A stretch of DNA of 64,000 bases from Ignavibacteriales bacterium (GTDB taxonomy: Bacteria; Bacteroidota; Ignavibacteria; Ignavibacteriales; Ignavibacteriaceae). The DNA lies in assembly GCA_016707585.1 (NCBI GenBank), contig JADJHL010000012.1, positions 496,001-560,000 on the forward strand, given 5' to 3'. The position numbers were made by a program, and so were the translations under genes. The notes below the pieces were generated by a model. It was not told where the DNA came from and did no database searches. It worked only from the letters and a program-made list of their open reading frames with translations. Below, in pieces: positions 17,194 to 26,869 of this stretch (the stretch's first letter is position 1; every line of letters begins with the position of its first letter).

Positions 17194-17358
17194 CGATATT
17201 TTCTAAATTCTGTAAATAATCAGTGATGTAATTCTGATTTTAGGATAGTAAATATTACTTAATTGTTTCTTAAAAATACTAAAAAAGATTTATTGATAAG
17301 TCGCTTATTTGGAATGATTTCTGTTGTATTTTTATCCATTAAATAATTTGAGGAAATC

Positions 17359-20169
17359 ATGTCAAAGTTCTTCTGCCAGTTACTTTTCGTCAGTATTCTT
17401 TTATTGTCGACTTTTGTTCAGGCTCAACAACAATTTACGGATTTATTAAATCCACAAAGCGTTTTTACTGATGCACCCAATGAAATAAAATCTCGCAAAG
17501 CATTTATGCGTGAATGGTGGTTTTATGAACAGCGCGCGTTTCCTGAAAATAATATTCCAGTTGATGCATATAAAAATTCTTTGTTGCAAAGAGATGATTT
17601 AAGACAATATAATGAACAATTAAATTCTGCAGATAACAGTTTTAACATTCCAACTTTTAACTGGGTAAGTCTTGGTCCCACACCAGGCGCATATTTTTCT
17701 TACGGAAATATTTCCAGCAGAATTGTAAGCGGGGCTTTTGATCCAACAAACGCAAATGTAATTTATATCGGTCCAGCTAATGGTGGTGTTTGGAAATCGA
17801 CTGATGCTGGAATTACATGGATGCCATTAACCGATCAGCAAGCTTCACTTTCAATGGGTGCGATTGAGATTGATCCAACAAATACAAATATTGTTTATGC
17901 AGGAACTGGCGAAGCTACTTACAGTGGAGCATCGTACTATGGAAGAGGATTACTCAAATCAACAGATGGTGGAAGTTCCTGGACAAATATTACAAGTGGT
18001 TTACCAACATCCACTTATTTTTCCAGATTAAAAATAAGACCAAACAATAACACTCAACTTTTAGCAGCACTTGGTAATAGTGGATTATATAGAAGTACAA
18101 ATTCTGGAACATCATGGACGCTGATTTTATCCGGTAGAATTGATGATGTGGTTTTTACACCAAGTGGTGATACCGTTTTTGCAGTTGGCGGAAGTTCAGG
18201 ATTAAGAAGATCGATTGACGGTGGTGCAACATTTTCAACATTTGGGACCGGATTAGCAACTGGTACAAGAACTCATTTTGATTTGTGTTTATCAAATCCA
18301 GCATTTATGTATGCAGCTGTTTATAGCAGTACAGTTAATCTTTATAAATCCACAAACAATGGGGCAAATTGGACTCAATTAACAACTACATCAGGATTTC
18401 AAAGCCAGGGTGGTCAAGCCTGGTATGATTTATATCTTAGAGTAAATCCAAAAAATCCCGATAAAGTTTACGTTGGAACAATTGATGTTTACAGAACGAC
18501 TGATGGAACAAACTTTACTAACATAACAAATGGATATTCTGGTGGCAGCGTTCATGTTGATCAGCATTTTCTTTTCTTCCATCCAACAAATGAAAACACA
18601 TTTTTTGTTTGTAATGATGGAGGAATTTGGAAAACAACAAATAACGGTGATGCTTTTACAAACTACAATCAAAATTTAACTCTTACACAGTTTTACAGAA
18701 TTACTGCAAGTCCATTTTTACCAAGTAGAATTCTAGGTGGCACACAAGACAATGGAACGCAACAAACATATTCATCATTAAATTGGGCTGCAGCATTTGG
18801 TGGTGATGGCGGTGAGGTTTGTTTCAATCCATTCGATTCAAATTTTATTCTTGGTGAAACTCAAAATGGTGGATTAGCACGCACTATTGATGGCGGTACA
18901 AATTGGCTGGATGGAACTAATGGAATTAATGAAAGCGAAAGCGTGGCCTGGGTTGCGCCTATAATTGCGCATCCAACAACTTCAGGAACTTTTTATGTTG
19001 CACGACAAAAAGTTTATCGCTCAATAGATAATGGTGCAAATTGGACTGCAATTTCTGCAAATGTAAACGGAACAAGTCCTGTTAGAGAAATGGCAATAAG
19101 TAAATCAAATCCATCTATAATGTTTGCAACCTCTAGTAGTTTAGTTTTTAAATCTACTGATGCAGGATTAACCTGGACAAATGTAACCTCTGGATTGCCG
19201 AGTAAAACAATAACTTCAGTTTCAGTTTATCCAACAGATGCTAACTTAGTGTTCTTAACTTTTTCTGGTTTTGGAACAAACAAAGTTTACAAATCAACAA
19301 ACGGCGGAACAACATGGATTTCGATACATGGTAATTTGCCGGATTCTCCTGTTAATGATCTTTTTGTTTATACAGGTAACTTAGGATTCCCAAATACATT
19401 TTTTGTTGCTACTGATATTGGAGTTTTTGTTACAGAAAATGATGGAACCAATTGGGTTGAAATATCTACAGATATGCCTAACACTGTTGTTATGCATCTT
19501 GATTATTCACCATCAAACCAGATGTTAAGAGCTGGCACACACGGTAGAGGAGTTTATGAAGCTTTTGTAGATTTTAGTATTCCTGTTGAATTGGTTTCCT
19601 TTAATGCAAATCAAACTGATAAAAAAGTTTTGTTAAACTGGCAGACTGCAACTGAAACAAATAATAGTCATTTTGAAGTAGAACGAAAGTTCAAAAATCA
19701 GGAATGGGTGAAATTAGGGGTAATTTCTGGATCAGGAACAATAACAGAATATAAAGATTATTTCTATGAGGATGATTTTTCATCTTTGCCATACAACGGT
19801 GTTGTTCTTTATAGACTAAAACAGGTTGATTTTAATGGAACGTTTGAATATTCTAATGTGATTGCTACCGATGTTCAATTTATTCCAACTGAAATATCTA
19901 TTTCACAAAATTATCCAAATCCATTTAATCCAACCACCACAATTAAATATTGGTTAAATGTTGAGGCTAATGCAAGAATTAAGATATATAATTCATTAGG
20001 ACAGGAAATTGAAGAACTGTTAAATTCTATTCAAAATTCAGGCAACTACTCTGTTATCTGGAATGCTGAAAATTATGCTTCAGGTATTTACTTTTACTCA
20101 TTTGAAGTAATAGACAAAAATAATAGTTTATTACACAAAGAAATGAAAAAACTTATTTTGCTTAAATAG
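17359..20169 (+). CDS. Secreted Asp-box (sortilin-like) beta-propeller protein with T9SS sorting domain, copy 1
   Basis: A 936-residue exported protein. A signal peptide (LLLSTFVQAQ) is followed by a short conserved segment FMREWWFYEQRAFP, then a large beta-propeller region with about eleven Asp-box motifs of the form K/RSTxxGxTW (KSTDAGITW, KSTDGGSSW, RSTNSGTSW, RSIDNGANW, KSTNGGTTW and others), as in sortilin/VPS10 and BNR-repeat proteins. A fibronectin-like linker precedes the type A T9SS sorting domain from about residue 850 (NYPNPFNPTTTIKY to KLILLK). It is diverged from the downstream paralog except for the last 456 coding bases, which are identical. Ligand or activity unknown. Confidence 0.9.
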   Translation: MSKFFCQLLFVSILLLSTFVQAQQQFTDLLNPQSVFTDAPNEIKSRKAFMREWWFYEQRAFPENNIPVDAYKNSLLQRDDLRQYNEQLNSADNSFNIPTFNWVSLGPTPGAYFSYGNISSRIVSGAFDPTNANVIYIGPANGGVWKSTDAGITWMPLTDQQASLSMGAIEIDPTNTNIVYAGTGEATYSGASYYGRGLLKSTDGGSSWTNITSGLPTSTYFSRLKIRPNNNTQLLAALGNSGLYRSTNSGTSWTLILSGRIDDVVFTPSGDTVFAVGGSSGLRRSIDGGATFSTFGTGLATGTRTHFDLCLSNPAFMYAAVYSSTVNLYKSTNNGANWTQLTTTSGFQSQGGQAWYDLYLRVNPKNPDKVYVGTIDVYRTTDGTNFTNITNGYSGGSVHVDQHFLFFHPTNENTFFVCNDGGIWKTTNNGDAFTNYNQNLTLTQFYRITASPFLPSRILGGTQDNGTQQTYSSLNWAAAFGGDGGEVCFNPFDSNFILGETQNGGLARTIDGGTNWLDGTNGINESESVAWVAPIIAHPTTSGTFYVARQKVYRSIDNGANWTAISANVNGTSPVREMAISKSNPSIMFATSSSLVFKSTDAGLTWTNVTSGLPSKTITSVSVYPTDANLVFLTFSGFGTNKVYKSTNGGTTWISIHGNLPDSPVNDLFVYTGNLGFPNTFFVATDIGVFVTENDGTNWVEISTDMPNTVVMHLDYSPSNQMLRAGTHGRGVYEAFVDFSIPVELVSFNANQTDKKVLLNWQTATETNNSHFEVERKFKNQEWVKLGVISGSGTITEYKDYFYEDDFSSLPYNGVVLYRLKQVDFNGTFEYSNVIATDVQFIPTEISISQNYPNPFNPTTTIKYWLNVEANARIKIYNSLGQEIEELLNSIQNSGNYSVIWNAENYASGIYFYSFEVIDKNNSLLHKEMKKLILLK
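19710..20165 (+). repeat. Perfect 456-bp direct repeat, copy 1
   Basis: This block is identical base for base, by visual alignment, to 22991-23446 (offset 3281). It covers the linker and whole T9SS sorting domain of copy 1 and ends three bases before the stop codon ends. Upstream sequence of the two genes differs frequently, including silent positions. Confidence 0.93.
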
Positions 20170-20187
20170 TTAAATTATTTTTATAAC

Positions 20188-20239
20188 AGGCTGATAAAAG
20201 TTTTAATAAAATATTCATTCTTCTATCAGCCTTTTTTTA
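20188..20239 (+). terminator. Terminator after secreted propeller protein copy 1
   Basis: AGGCTGATA (20188-20196) pairs with TATCAGCCT (20224-20232). The stem extends inward with one mismatch (AAAG with CTTC), and a run of seven T follows. It lies 19 bases downstream of the stop codon. Confidence 0.85.
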
Positions 20240-20642
20240 TTTTATATAGATATGTAAACACATTCCAATAAAAATGCTTCCGTAAAAAACTTCTTTCAAA
20301 CATTTTGTAATATAAGCTTCAGGCTAATATTTATAGAATAATTCTTATCCATCAATTAGAAATTACAGACTCAAAATTATCTTGATATCTATTATCGAAA
20401 TAAAATATCTTTTTTAAAGACCTATTTAGTCGTATTTAAAAATTATTTCAAAATATTTTTTACCAAAAATGGCGGCGAGTATTTCTAACCAAATGCGCAA
20501 TAACTACACAAAATTATTTCTCTAAAGCGCAAAAAAGTTTTTTTGAAATATTTTTTTTGTGGTGCGATTTCTGATGCAAAGTATGCGAGGCGAATAATCA
20601 ACTTTAGTGATACGATTTTTTCCGGCAGAGGAGAACAGAATT
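20240..20642 (+). other. Intergenic region between the two paralogs
   Basis: About 400 bases without a gene. Short open frames on both strands here have no coding character. The second half (20470-20640) is locally richer in G and C (GGCGGCGAG, GCGAGGCG). It probably holds the promoter of copy 2, but I see no convincing promoter box, riboswitch or RNA gene. A GAGGAGA ribosome site appears only at the very end, before the ATG at 20643. Confidence 0.5.
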
Positions 20643-23450
20643 ATGTTACGATTACGCTCGCTTCGAATTGTGCTTATGTTTTTACCCTTCATTTCAATTG
20701 CACAAATACAATACACCGATTTATTAAACCAGCAAAGTATTTTTACAGAAGTTCCCGATCACATAAAAGCTAAAAAACCTTTTATGCGCGAATGGTGGTT
20801 TTATGAACAACGTGCTTTCCCAGACAACTATATTCCAGAAAATGCTTACCAAAATTCTTTACAACAAAGAGATGAACTAAGATTATTAAATGAACAAGAT
20901 GAAATGACAAATGGATTGTTTGATATCCCTTCATTTAATTGGGTTAGTCTGGGTCCAACACCAGGAGCTTATTTTGGTTATGGTAATATATCAAGTAGAG
21001 TTGTATCTGGTGCATATGATCCGGTTGATCCGAACATAGTTTATTTAGGTCCGGCTAATGGTGGTGTATGGAAATCGACAAACGGTGGATTATCCTGGCA
21101 GCCATTAACAGATCAACAAGCTTCATTATCTATGGGTGCAATTGAAGTTGATCCAAACAATAGAAACATTATTTATGCCGGAACTGGTGAAGCTACTTAC
21201 AGCGGCACATCTTACTATGGAAAAGGAGTCCTAAAATCTACAGACAGTGGTTTAACATGGACATTAAATTCGAGCGGTTTACCAAGCACAACTTATTTTT
21301 CAAGATTAAAAGTTAGACCAAATAATTCAGTACAACTTCTTGCTGCATTAGGAAATAATGGATTGTACAGAAGCACTAATTCAGGTGTAAGCTGGACCCA
21401 AATTTTAACAAGTAGAGTTGATGATATTGTATTTTCTCCAACCGGCGATACAGCTTTTGTAATTGGTGGAACCGAAGGTTTAAGAAGATCAATTAATGGC
21501 GGTGCAACTTTTTCATCTTTCGGAACTGGTTTAACAACAGGAACCAGATCGCATTTTGATCTTGCAAAATCTAATCCTGCTTATATGTATGCAGCAGTTT
21601 ATAATTCAAATGTTACTGTTTTTAAATCTACAAACTACGGAGCTACTTGGACGTCATTAACAACTCCAACTGAATTTCAAGATATGAGCGGGCAAGGATG
21701 GTATGATTTGTATGTTCGTGTAAATCCCAAAAATCATTTAAAAGTTTATGTTGGTGTTGTTGATGTTTATCGTTCTGTTGATGGCGGAACCACTTTTATA
21801 AATATTACAAATGGCTATGCTGGTGGGAATGTTCATGTTGATCAGCATTATTTATTCTTCCATCCAATTCAAGAAAACACTTATATTATTTGTAGTGATG
21901 GAGGAATTTGGAGAACTGCAAATAATGGAGACACTTTTATTAATCTTAACCAAAATCTAACTTTAACACAATTTTATAGAATTACTGCTAGTCCTTTTGT
22001 TCCTAGTAGGATTCTTGGTGGTACGCAAGATAACGGAACTCAACAAACTTATTCAGCTCTAAATTGGGCGGCAGCATATGGTGGTGATGGTGGAGAAGTT
22101 TGTTTCAATCAATTTAATTCTAACTATATAATCGGTGAAACACAAAACGGTGGATTGTTTAGAACAACCAACGGTGGTACAAATTGGATTTGCTCTACTA
22201 CCGGAATTAATATGAGTGAATGTGTAGCGTGGATTGCTCCAATAATTGCGCATCCAACAACTTCAGGAACTTTTTATGTTGCAAGACAAAGAGTTTATCG
22301 AACTGTTGATAATGGTGCAAGTTGGACTGCAATTTCATCAAATGTCAACGGAACAAATCCCGTTAGAGAAATGGCGATAAGCAAATCAAATCCATCTATA
22401 ATGTTTGCAACTTCTGGTATTTATATTTTTAGATCTTCGGATGGTGGAGCAAACTGGAGTAATGTAACTTCTGGTTTACCAAACAGAACAATTACATCTG
22501 TAAATATATATCCAACAAATTCTGATCAAATATTTTTAACGTTTTCAGGTTTTGGTTCGGGTAAGGTTTTTAAATCAACAAACTGTGGTAGTTCGTGGGT
22601 TTCTGTAAGTGGTAATTTACCTGATACCCCAATAAATGATATTTATATTCATACAAATAATCCTGGTAATCCAAATACATTTTTTGTTGCTACAGATATT
22701 GGAATCTTTTTAACAGAAAATGACGGAACAAATTGGGTTGAAATTTCCGAAAATATGCCAAATACAGTTATAATGCACTTAGATTATTCACCATCAAATC
22801 AAATGTTAAGAGCTGCAACGCACGGAAGAGGAGTTTATGAAGCATTTGTTGATTTTCAAATTCCTGTTGAGTTGATTTCTTTTTCATCAACGCAAATTGA
22901 TAAGAAGATGGTTTTGAATTGGCGCACTGCAACGGAAACAAACAACAGCCATTTTGAAGTGGAACGAAAGTTTAAAAACCAGGATTGGGAGAAATTAGGG
23001 GTAATTTCTGGATCAGGAACAATAACAGAATATAAAGATTATTTCTATGAGGATGATTTTTCATCTTTGCCATACAACGGTGTTGTTCTTTATAGACTAA
23101 AACAGGTTGATTTTAATGGAACGTTTGAATATTCTAATGTGATTGCTACCGATGTTCAATTTATTCCAACTGAAATATCTATTTCACAAAATTATCCAAA
23201 TCCATTTAATCCAACCACCACAATTAAATATTGGTTAAATGTTGAGGCTAATGCAAGAATTAAGATATATAATTCATTAGGACAGGAAATTGAAGAACTG
23301 TTAAATTCTATTCAAAATTCAGGCAACTACTCTGTTATCTGGAATGCTGAAAATTATGCTTCAGGTATTTACTTTTACTCATTTGAAGTAATAGACAAAA
23401 ATAATAGTTTATTACACAAAGAAATGAAAAAACTTATTTTGCTTAAGTAG
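20643..23450 (+). CDS. Secreted Asp-box (sortilin-like) beta-propeller protein with T9SS sorting domain, copy 2
   Basis: A paralog of the preceding gene, 935 residues from the ATG at 20643. That start is preferred over an in-frame GTG at 20607 because GAGGAGA sits just before it and the product begins with a clean signal peptide (MLRLRSLRIVLMFLPFISIA). It has the same architecture: FMREWWFYEQRAFP, about eleven Asp-box motifs (KSTNGGLSW, KSTDSGLTW, RSSDGGANW and others), a linker and a type A T9SS sorting domain. By eye the propeller region is roughly four fifths identical in protein to copy 1, but the last 456 coding bases are identical. Expected to be exported by T9SS and surface-attached. 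Target unknown. Confidence 0.9.
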   Translation: MLRLRSLRIVLMFLPFISIAQIQYTDLLNQQSIFTEVPDHIKAKKPFMREWWFYEQRAFPDNYIPENAYQNSLQQRDELRLLNEQDEMTNGLFDIPSFNWVSLGPTPGAYFGYGNISSRVVSGAYDPVDPNIVYLGPANGGVWKSTNGGLSWQPLTDQQASLSMGAIEVDPNNRNIIYAGTGEATYSGTSYYGKGVLKSTDSGLTWTLNSSGLPSTTYFSRLKVRPNNSVQLLAALGNNGLYRSTNSGVSWTQILTSRVDDIVFSPTGDTAFVIGGTEGLRRSINGGATFSSFGTGLTTGTRSHFDLAKSNPAYMYAAVYNSNVTVFKSTNYGATWTSLTTPTEFQDMSGQGWYDLYVRVNPKNHLKVYVGVVDVYRSVDGGTTFINITNGYAGGNVHVDQHYLFFHPIQENTYIICSDGGIWRTANNGDTFINLNQNLTLTQFYRITASPFVPSRILGGTQDNGTQQTYSALNWAAAYGGDGGEVCFNQFNSNYIIGETQNGGLFRTTNGGTNWICSTTGINMSECVAWIAPIIAHPTTSGTFYVARQRVYRTVDNGASWTAISSNVNGTNPVREMAISKSNPSIMFATSGIYIFRSSDGGANWSNVTSGLPNRTITSVNIYPTNSDQIFLTFSGFGSGKVFKSTNCGSSWVSVSGNLPDTPINDIYIHTNNPGNPNTFFVATDIGIFLTENDGTNWVEISENMPNTVIMHLDYSPSNQMLRAATHGRGVYEAFVDFQIPVELISFSSTQIDKKMVLNWRTATETNNSHFEVERKFKNQDWEKLGVISGSGTITEYKDYFYEDDFSSLPYNGVVLYRLKQVDFNGTFEYSNVIATDVQFIPTEISISQNYPNPFNPTTTIKYWLNVEANARIKIYNSLGQEIEELLNSIQNSGNYSVIWNAENYASGIYFYSFEVIDKNNSLLHKEMKKLILLK
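22991..23446 (+). repeat. Perfect 456-bp direct repeat, copy 2
   Basis: Second copy of the block at 19710-20165. The left boundary is sharp: immediately upstream the two genes differ at several bases within about 30. The right boundary is the penultimate codon (AAA versus AAG before the stop). Confidence 0.93.
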
Positions 23451-23463
23451 CTTAATCCCGTTT

Positions 23464-23540
23464 AAGGCTGTCTAATTTTGATTGCTAATTAGAAATTTTA
23501 TCGTTTGTTAATCAATCATTTTTTGGACAGCCTTTTTTTT
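23464..23540 (+). terminator. Terminator after secreted propeller protein copy 2
   Basis: AAGGCTGTC (23464-23472) pairs with GACAGCCTT (23526-23534) around a long AT-rich loop that can itself form a small hairpin. A run of eight T follows. The rest of the gap to 23784 holds no gene I can support. Confidence 0.75.
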
Positions 23541-23784
23541 ATTGTTAATTTTGTCTGTGCAATTGATTTATTTGAGTTTTAGATGTGCAGACAATATAGA
23601 AATTATTTTTTACTACAGAGAAATGATTTAACATTAGTAATATCCTCTGGTGATTATCTTTTTAAATCCTGCATTTCTACACAACCATTATTTCAAACTT
23701 TTAAATGAATTAGATTATCAGTTATACTTTTATAAACACAAATTAGTTTTTAGATTTAATTCGGGAATTTTAATAAGGATTTTT

Positions 23785-24723
23785 ATGCAGGAAGAAAAAT
23801 TAAGGTTAGAAGATTTATTAGAATCATCACAATCATCTAATGTTGATGATGATAGAATAAATAACGTGGCTATTATAGGCGCAGGAATTATGGGGCAGGG
23901 TATTGCTCAAACTGTTGCCGGAATGGGATTGGAAGTAATACTCGTTGAAATTGATGCTGATAAATTGGAAAGTGCTAAAGCTCAGCTTACTGAAACTATT
24001 GATCGGGAAATTAAACGCTGGGCTATGACAAAATCTGATAAGAAGGCTATCTTCAGCAGAATAAAATGGGAAACAGATCCAAACGCAGTTAAAGATTGTG
24101 AAATTATAATTGAAGCCGTTCAAGAAGATTTTGATTTAAAGGTTAGTATTTTCAAACAACTTGATAAAATCGCAAACGCTGAAGCAATATTTATTTCAAA
24201 CACTTCAACATTAAGCCTTACAAAGATTTCAGAATCCATTTCAAGATCTAGCAAAGTTATTGGGATGCACTTTTTAAATCCTGTTCCAAAAATTCCAATG
24301 GTTGAACTTGTTAAAAGCTTGCATACATCAAACGAAACTGTATTAAAAGTAAAAGAATTTGCATCGCGTATTGGCAAAACTCCTGTTGAAGTTTATGAGT
24401 ATCCAGGATTTATAACAACACGTGCTATTGTACCATTAATAAATGAAGCAATGCATATGTTGCTTGAAGGAATTGCAACAGCAAAAGATATTGATACAGC
24501 GTTAAAACTTGGATACAATTTTCAATATGGCCCATTAGAAATGGCAGACGCGATGGGACTTGATGAAGTATTAACCTGGATGGAAACTCTTTATAAAACA
24601 CTTGGAGAGCCGAGATATAGACCAAACCCAATGATCAGAAAACTTGTTCGTGAAAGAAAACTTGGTAAAAAAACCGGTGAAGGAATATTTAAATACGATG
24701 AGCATGGAAATAAAATAAATTAA
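23785..24723 (+). CDS. 3-hydroxybutyryl-CoA (3-hydroxyacyl-CoA) dehydrogenase
   Basis: A 312-residue NAD(P)-dependent enzyme interconverting 3-hydroxyacyl-CoA and 3-oxoacyl-CoA. It has the nucleotide motif GAGIMGQG (32-39), SNTST (138-142), the catalytic histidine H162 in MHFLNP with partner E174 in MVELV, and the C-terminal helical dimerisation domain (GPLEMADAMGLD). The ATG at 23785, preceded by AAGGAT, is chosen over an earlier in-frame GTG at 23650 because the extra 45 residues look like non-coding translation. A 25-residue N-terminal extension precedes the Rossmann fold. It is followed 38 bases later by ackA. The pathway (fatty acid, butyrate or polyester) is not shown by the context. 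Confidence 0.93.
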   Translation: MQEEKLRLEDLLESSQSSNVDDDRINNVAIIGAGIMGQGIAQTVAGMGLEVILVEIDADKLESAKAQLTETIDREIKRWAMTKSDKKAIFSRIKWETDPNAVKDCEIIIEAVQEDFDLKVSIFKQLDKIANAEAIFISNTSTLSLTKISESISRSSKVIGMHFLNPVPKIPMVELVKSLHTSNETVLKVKEFASRIGKTPVEVYEYPGFITTRAIVPLINEAMHMLLEGIATAKDIDTALKLGYNFQYGPLEMADAMGLDEVLTWMETLYKTLGEPRYRPNPMIRKLVRERKLGKKTGEGIFKYDEHGNKIN

Positions 24724-24761
24724 TATTAACGGGGAAACCTTAAAAGTCTGGAAATAAAATT

Positions 24762-25961
24762 ATGAAAGTATTAGTTCTAAATAGTGGAAGCTCATCAATA
24801 AAATATCAGTTTATAGATACTGATACCAAAATAGCACTCGCAAAAGGATTGGTAGATAGAATTGGAATGGCTGGTGCTGTTCTTTCGCATCAAAGATATG
24901 ATGGAAACAATATTAAAATAGCTGGTGAAATTCTTGATCACCAAATAGCTGTTGAATATGTACTTGGAGTTATGTTAAGTAAAAATCATGGTGTTATAGA
25001 TGATAAAAAAGACATAGATGCTGTTGGTCATAGAGTTGTACACGGCGGTGAAACATTTTCTGGTTCTGTTTTTGTTACGGATGAAGTTGTAAAAGTTTTG
25101 CAGGATAATATTGAACTTGCACCTTTACACAATCCGCCAAATATAAAAGGTATTCAAGCTTGCCAGAGAATTTTACCTGATACACCACAGTGCGGTACTT
25201 TTGATACAGCTTTTCACTCTCAAATGCCGCCCAAATCATATCTGTATGGAATTCCTTATGAGCTTTACAAGAAACATAAAATTCGTAGATACGGATTTCA
25301 CGGAACATCACATTTATATGTTTCAAATCGTGCTGCTGAACTTTTAGGAAAAGATATTAAAGATTTAAAAATCATTACTGCACATCTTGGCAATGGTTGT
25401 TCAATCGCAGCTGTTAAAAATGGTAAATCTATGGATACCTCAATGGGATTTACTCCTCTTGAAGGTTTATTAATGGGCACGCGCAGCGGTGATCTTGATC
25501 CATCGTTAATTTTATATATTATGGGTAAAGAAGGTTTAACACTTGGTGAAGCAAATACTTTGTTAAATAAACATAGTGGCCTAATCGGAATTAGTGGTGA
25601 AAGCAGTGATATGCGAGAAATTCTAAGTGCTGTTAAAGATAATCAACAAAGAGCAAAATGGGCATTTGAGATTTTTACTTACAGAATTAAAAAATATATT
25701 GGAGCTTATGCAGCAGCTATGGGTGGTGTTGATGCAGTTGTATTTACTGGTGGAATCGGTGAGAATGCCAAAGAGGTAAGAGAAGAAGTTTGTAAAGAAA
25801 TGGAATATATGGGAATTGAACTTGATGAATTAAAAAATCAAAATGCTGAAGAAATAATTTCTAAAGATAATTCCAATGTAAAAGTTATGCGCATTCCTAC
25901 AAATGAAGAATTAGTTATTGCGCTTGATACTGCAAAGATTGTTTCTGAAATGAATAAATAA
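24762..25961 (+). CDS. ackA: Acetate kinase
   Basis: A 399-residue enzyme interconverting acetyl phosphate plus ADP and acetate plus ATP. Signatures are LNSGSSSIKY (6-15, with N7 at the Mg site), HRVVHGGE, FDTAFH, RRYGFHGTSH and HLGNGCSI, and the C-terminal FTGGIGENA. Full length. It usually works with phosphotransacetylase, but no pta gene is visible in this window. Close spacing (38 bases from the hydroxyacyl-CoA dehydrogenase, 29 to the SDR) suggests a three-gene unit, possibly for acyl-CoA turnover and substrate-level ATP formation. Confidence 0.96.
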   Translation: MKVLVLNSGSSSIKYQFIDTDTKIALAKGLVDRIGMAGAVLSHQRYDGNNIKIAGEILDHQIAVEYVLGVMLSKNHGVIDDKKDIDAVGHRVVHGGETFSGSVFVTDEVVKVLQDNIELAPLHNPPNIKGIQACQRILPDTPQCGTFDTAFHSQMPPKSYLYGIPYELYKKHKIRRYGFHGTSHLYVSNRAAELLGKDIKDLKIITAHLGNGCSIAAVKNGKSMDTSMGFTPLEGLLMGTRSGDLDPSLILYIMGKEGLTLGEANTLLNKHSGLIGISGESSDMREILSAVKDNQQRAKWAFEIFTYRIKKYIGAYAAAMGGVDAVVFTGGIGENAKEVREEVCKEMEYMGIELDELKNQNAEEIISKDNSNVKVMRIPTNEELVIALDTAKIVSEMNK

Positions 25962-25990
25962 TTATTGCTAACAATTCCAAAGGTTGATTT

Positions 25991-26782
25991 ATGGATCTTG
26001 GAATAAAAGGGAAAGTTGCTTTAGTTACTGCCGCAAGTACAGGAATTGGAAAAGCTGTAGCTGAAGCTTTAGCTGTTGAAGGGTGTAATGTTGCAATTTG
26101 TGCTCGATCTAAAGAAACACTAATTGAAACATCACGTGATATTAAAACTAAATTTAATATCGAACCATTTTGGGGTGTTTGCGATTTGAATCATCAAAAA
26201 GATATTGAAAATTTTTATGACGCTGTTAAAAATCATTTTGGTAAAGTTGATATACTTGTAAATAATTGTGGTGGACCAGTTCCAGGTTTTTTTCGTGATC
26301 TGTCTGAAGAAGATTGGGAAAACGCTTATAAACAAGTTTTATTAAGTGTAGTTAGATTTTCAAATCTAGTTATTCCTAAAATGATTGAACAAGAATGGGG
26401 AAGAATTGTAAACATAACATCAATTGCAGTAAAGCAACCGGTACATAATTTAATGTTATCAAACTCGCTTAGGGCTGGAGTAACTGGATTTGCAAAATCA
26501 TTAAGTAATGAGTTTGGTAATAAAAATATTACAGTGAATAATGTTGCTCCAGGTTATACTCTTACACATAGATTATATGAACTCGCTGTTAGTCGTGCTA
26601 AAACATCTGGTAAATCTCACGAAGAAATTTTAGTAGATATGGCCAAGGACGTTCCAATGAATAGATTGGCAGGGCCAGAAGAAATTGCTTCTACAGTAGT
26701 TTTTCTTGCTTCGCAAAAAGCTAGTTATATTACAGGGACAACAATTCAGGTTGATGGTGGATCAACAAAAGCGATCTTTTAG
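25991..26782 (+). CDS. SDR-family oxidoreductase-like protein lacking the catalytic Tyr/Lys
   Basis: A 263-residue Rossmann protein of the short-chain dehydrogenase family. The N-terminal nucleotide motif is TAASTGIG and the NNCGG segment follows. The catalytic serine position is S144 (NITSIA), but the Tyr and Lys expected at about 157 and 161 are Ser and Arg (LMLSNSLRAG). This fits a known SDR subgroup (BKR-like) in which the usual catalytic tetrad is incomplete, so the substrate and even the reaction are uncertain. It is the last gene of the apparent dehydrogenase-ackA-SDR unit. Confidence 0.88.
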   Translation: MDLGIKGKVALVTAASTGIGKAVAEALAVEGCNVAICARSKETLIETSRDIKTKFNIEPFWGVCDLNHQKDIENFYDAVKNHFGKVDILVNNCGGPVPGFFRDLSEEDWENAYKQVLLSVVRFSNLVIPKMIEQEWGRIVNITSIAVKQPVHNLMLSNSLRAGVTGFAKSLSNEFGNKNITVNNVAPGYTLTHRLYELAVSRAKTSGKSHEEILVDMAKDVPMNRLAGPEEIASTVVFLASQKASYITGTTIQVDGGSTKAIF

Positions 26783-26869
26783 TAAAATCATTAATAATTA
26801 TTTGAAACGCGATCTCTAAACATAAATTCTTAATTCAAAATCCCTTTTGCCTCAAAAGTAGAGGATGCA

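Noticed and set aside
20522..20773. Small open frames on both strands before the second propeller gene
   Set aside because: Biased, low-complexity translations without homology; one overlaps the start of the real gene and they lack ribosome sites.
17359..23450. Mobile element as the cause of the duplicated block
   Set aside because: No transposase, terminal inverted repeats or target duplications flank the genes; tandem duplication followed by gene conversion explains the pattern.
23650..23784. N-terminal extension of the hydroxyacyl-CoA dehydrogenase from a GTG at 23650
   Set aside because: The translated residues look like AT-rich noise and the ATG at 23785 has a good ribosome site and a family-like N-terminus.
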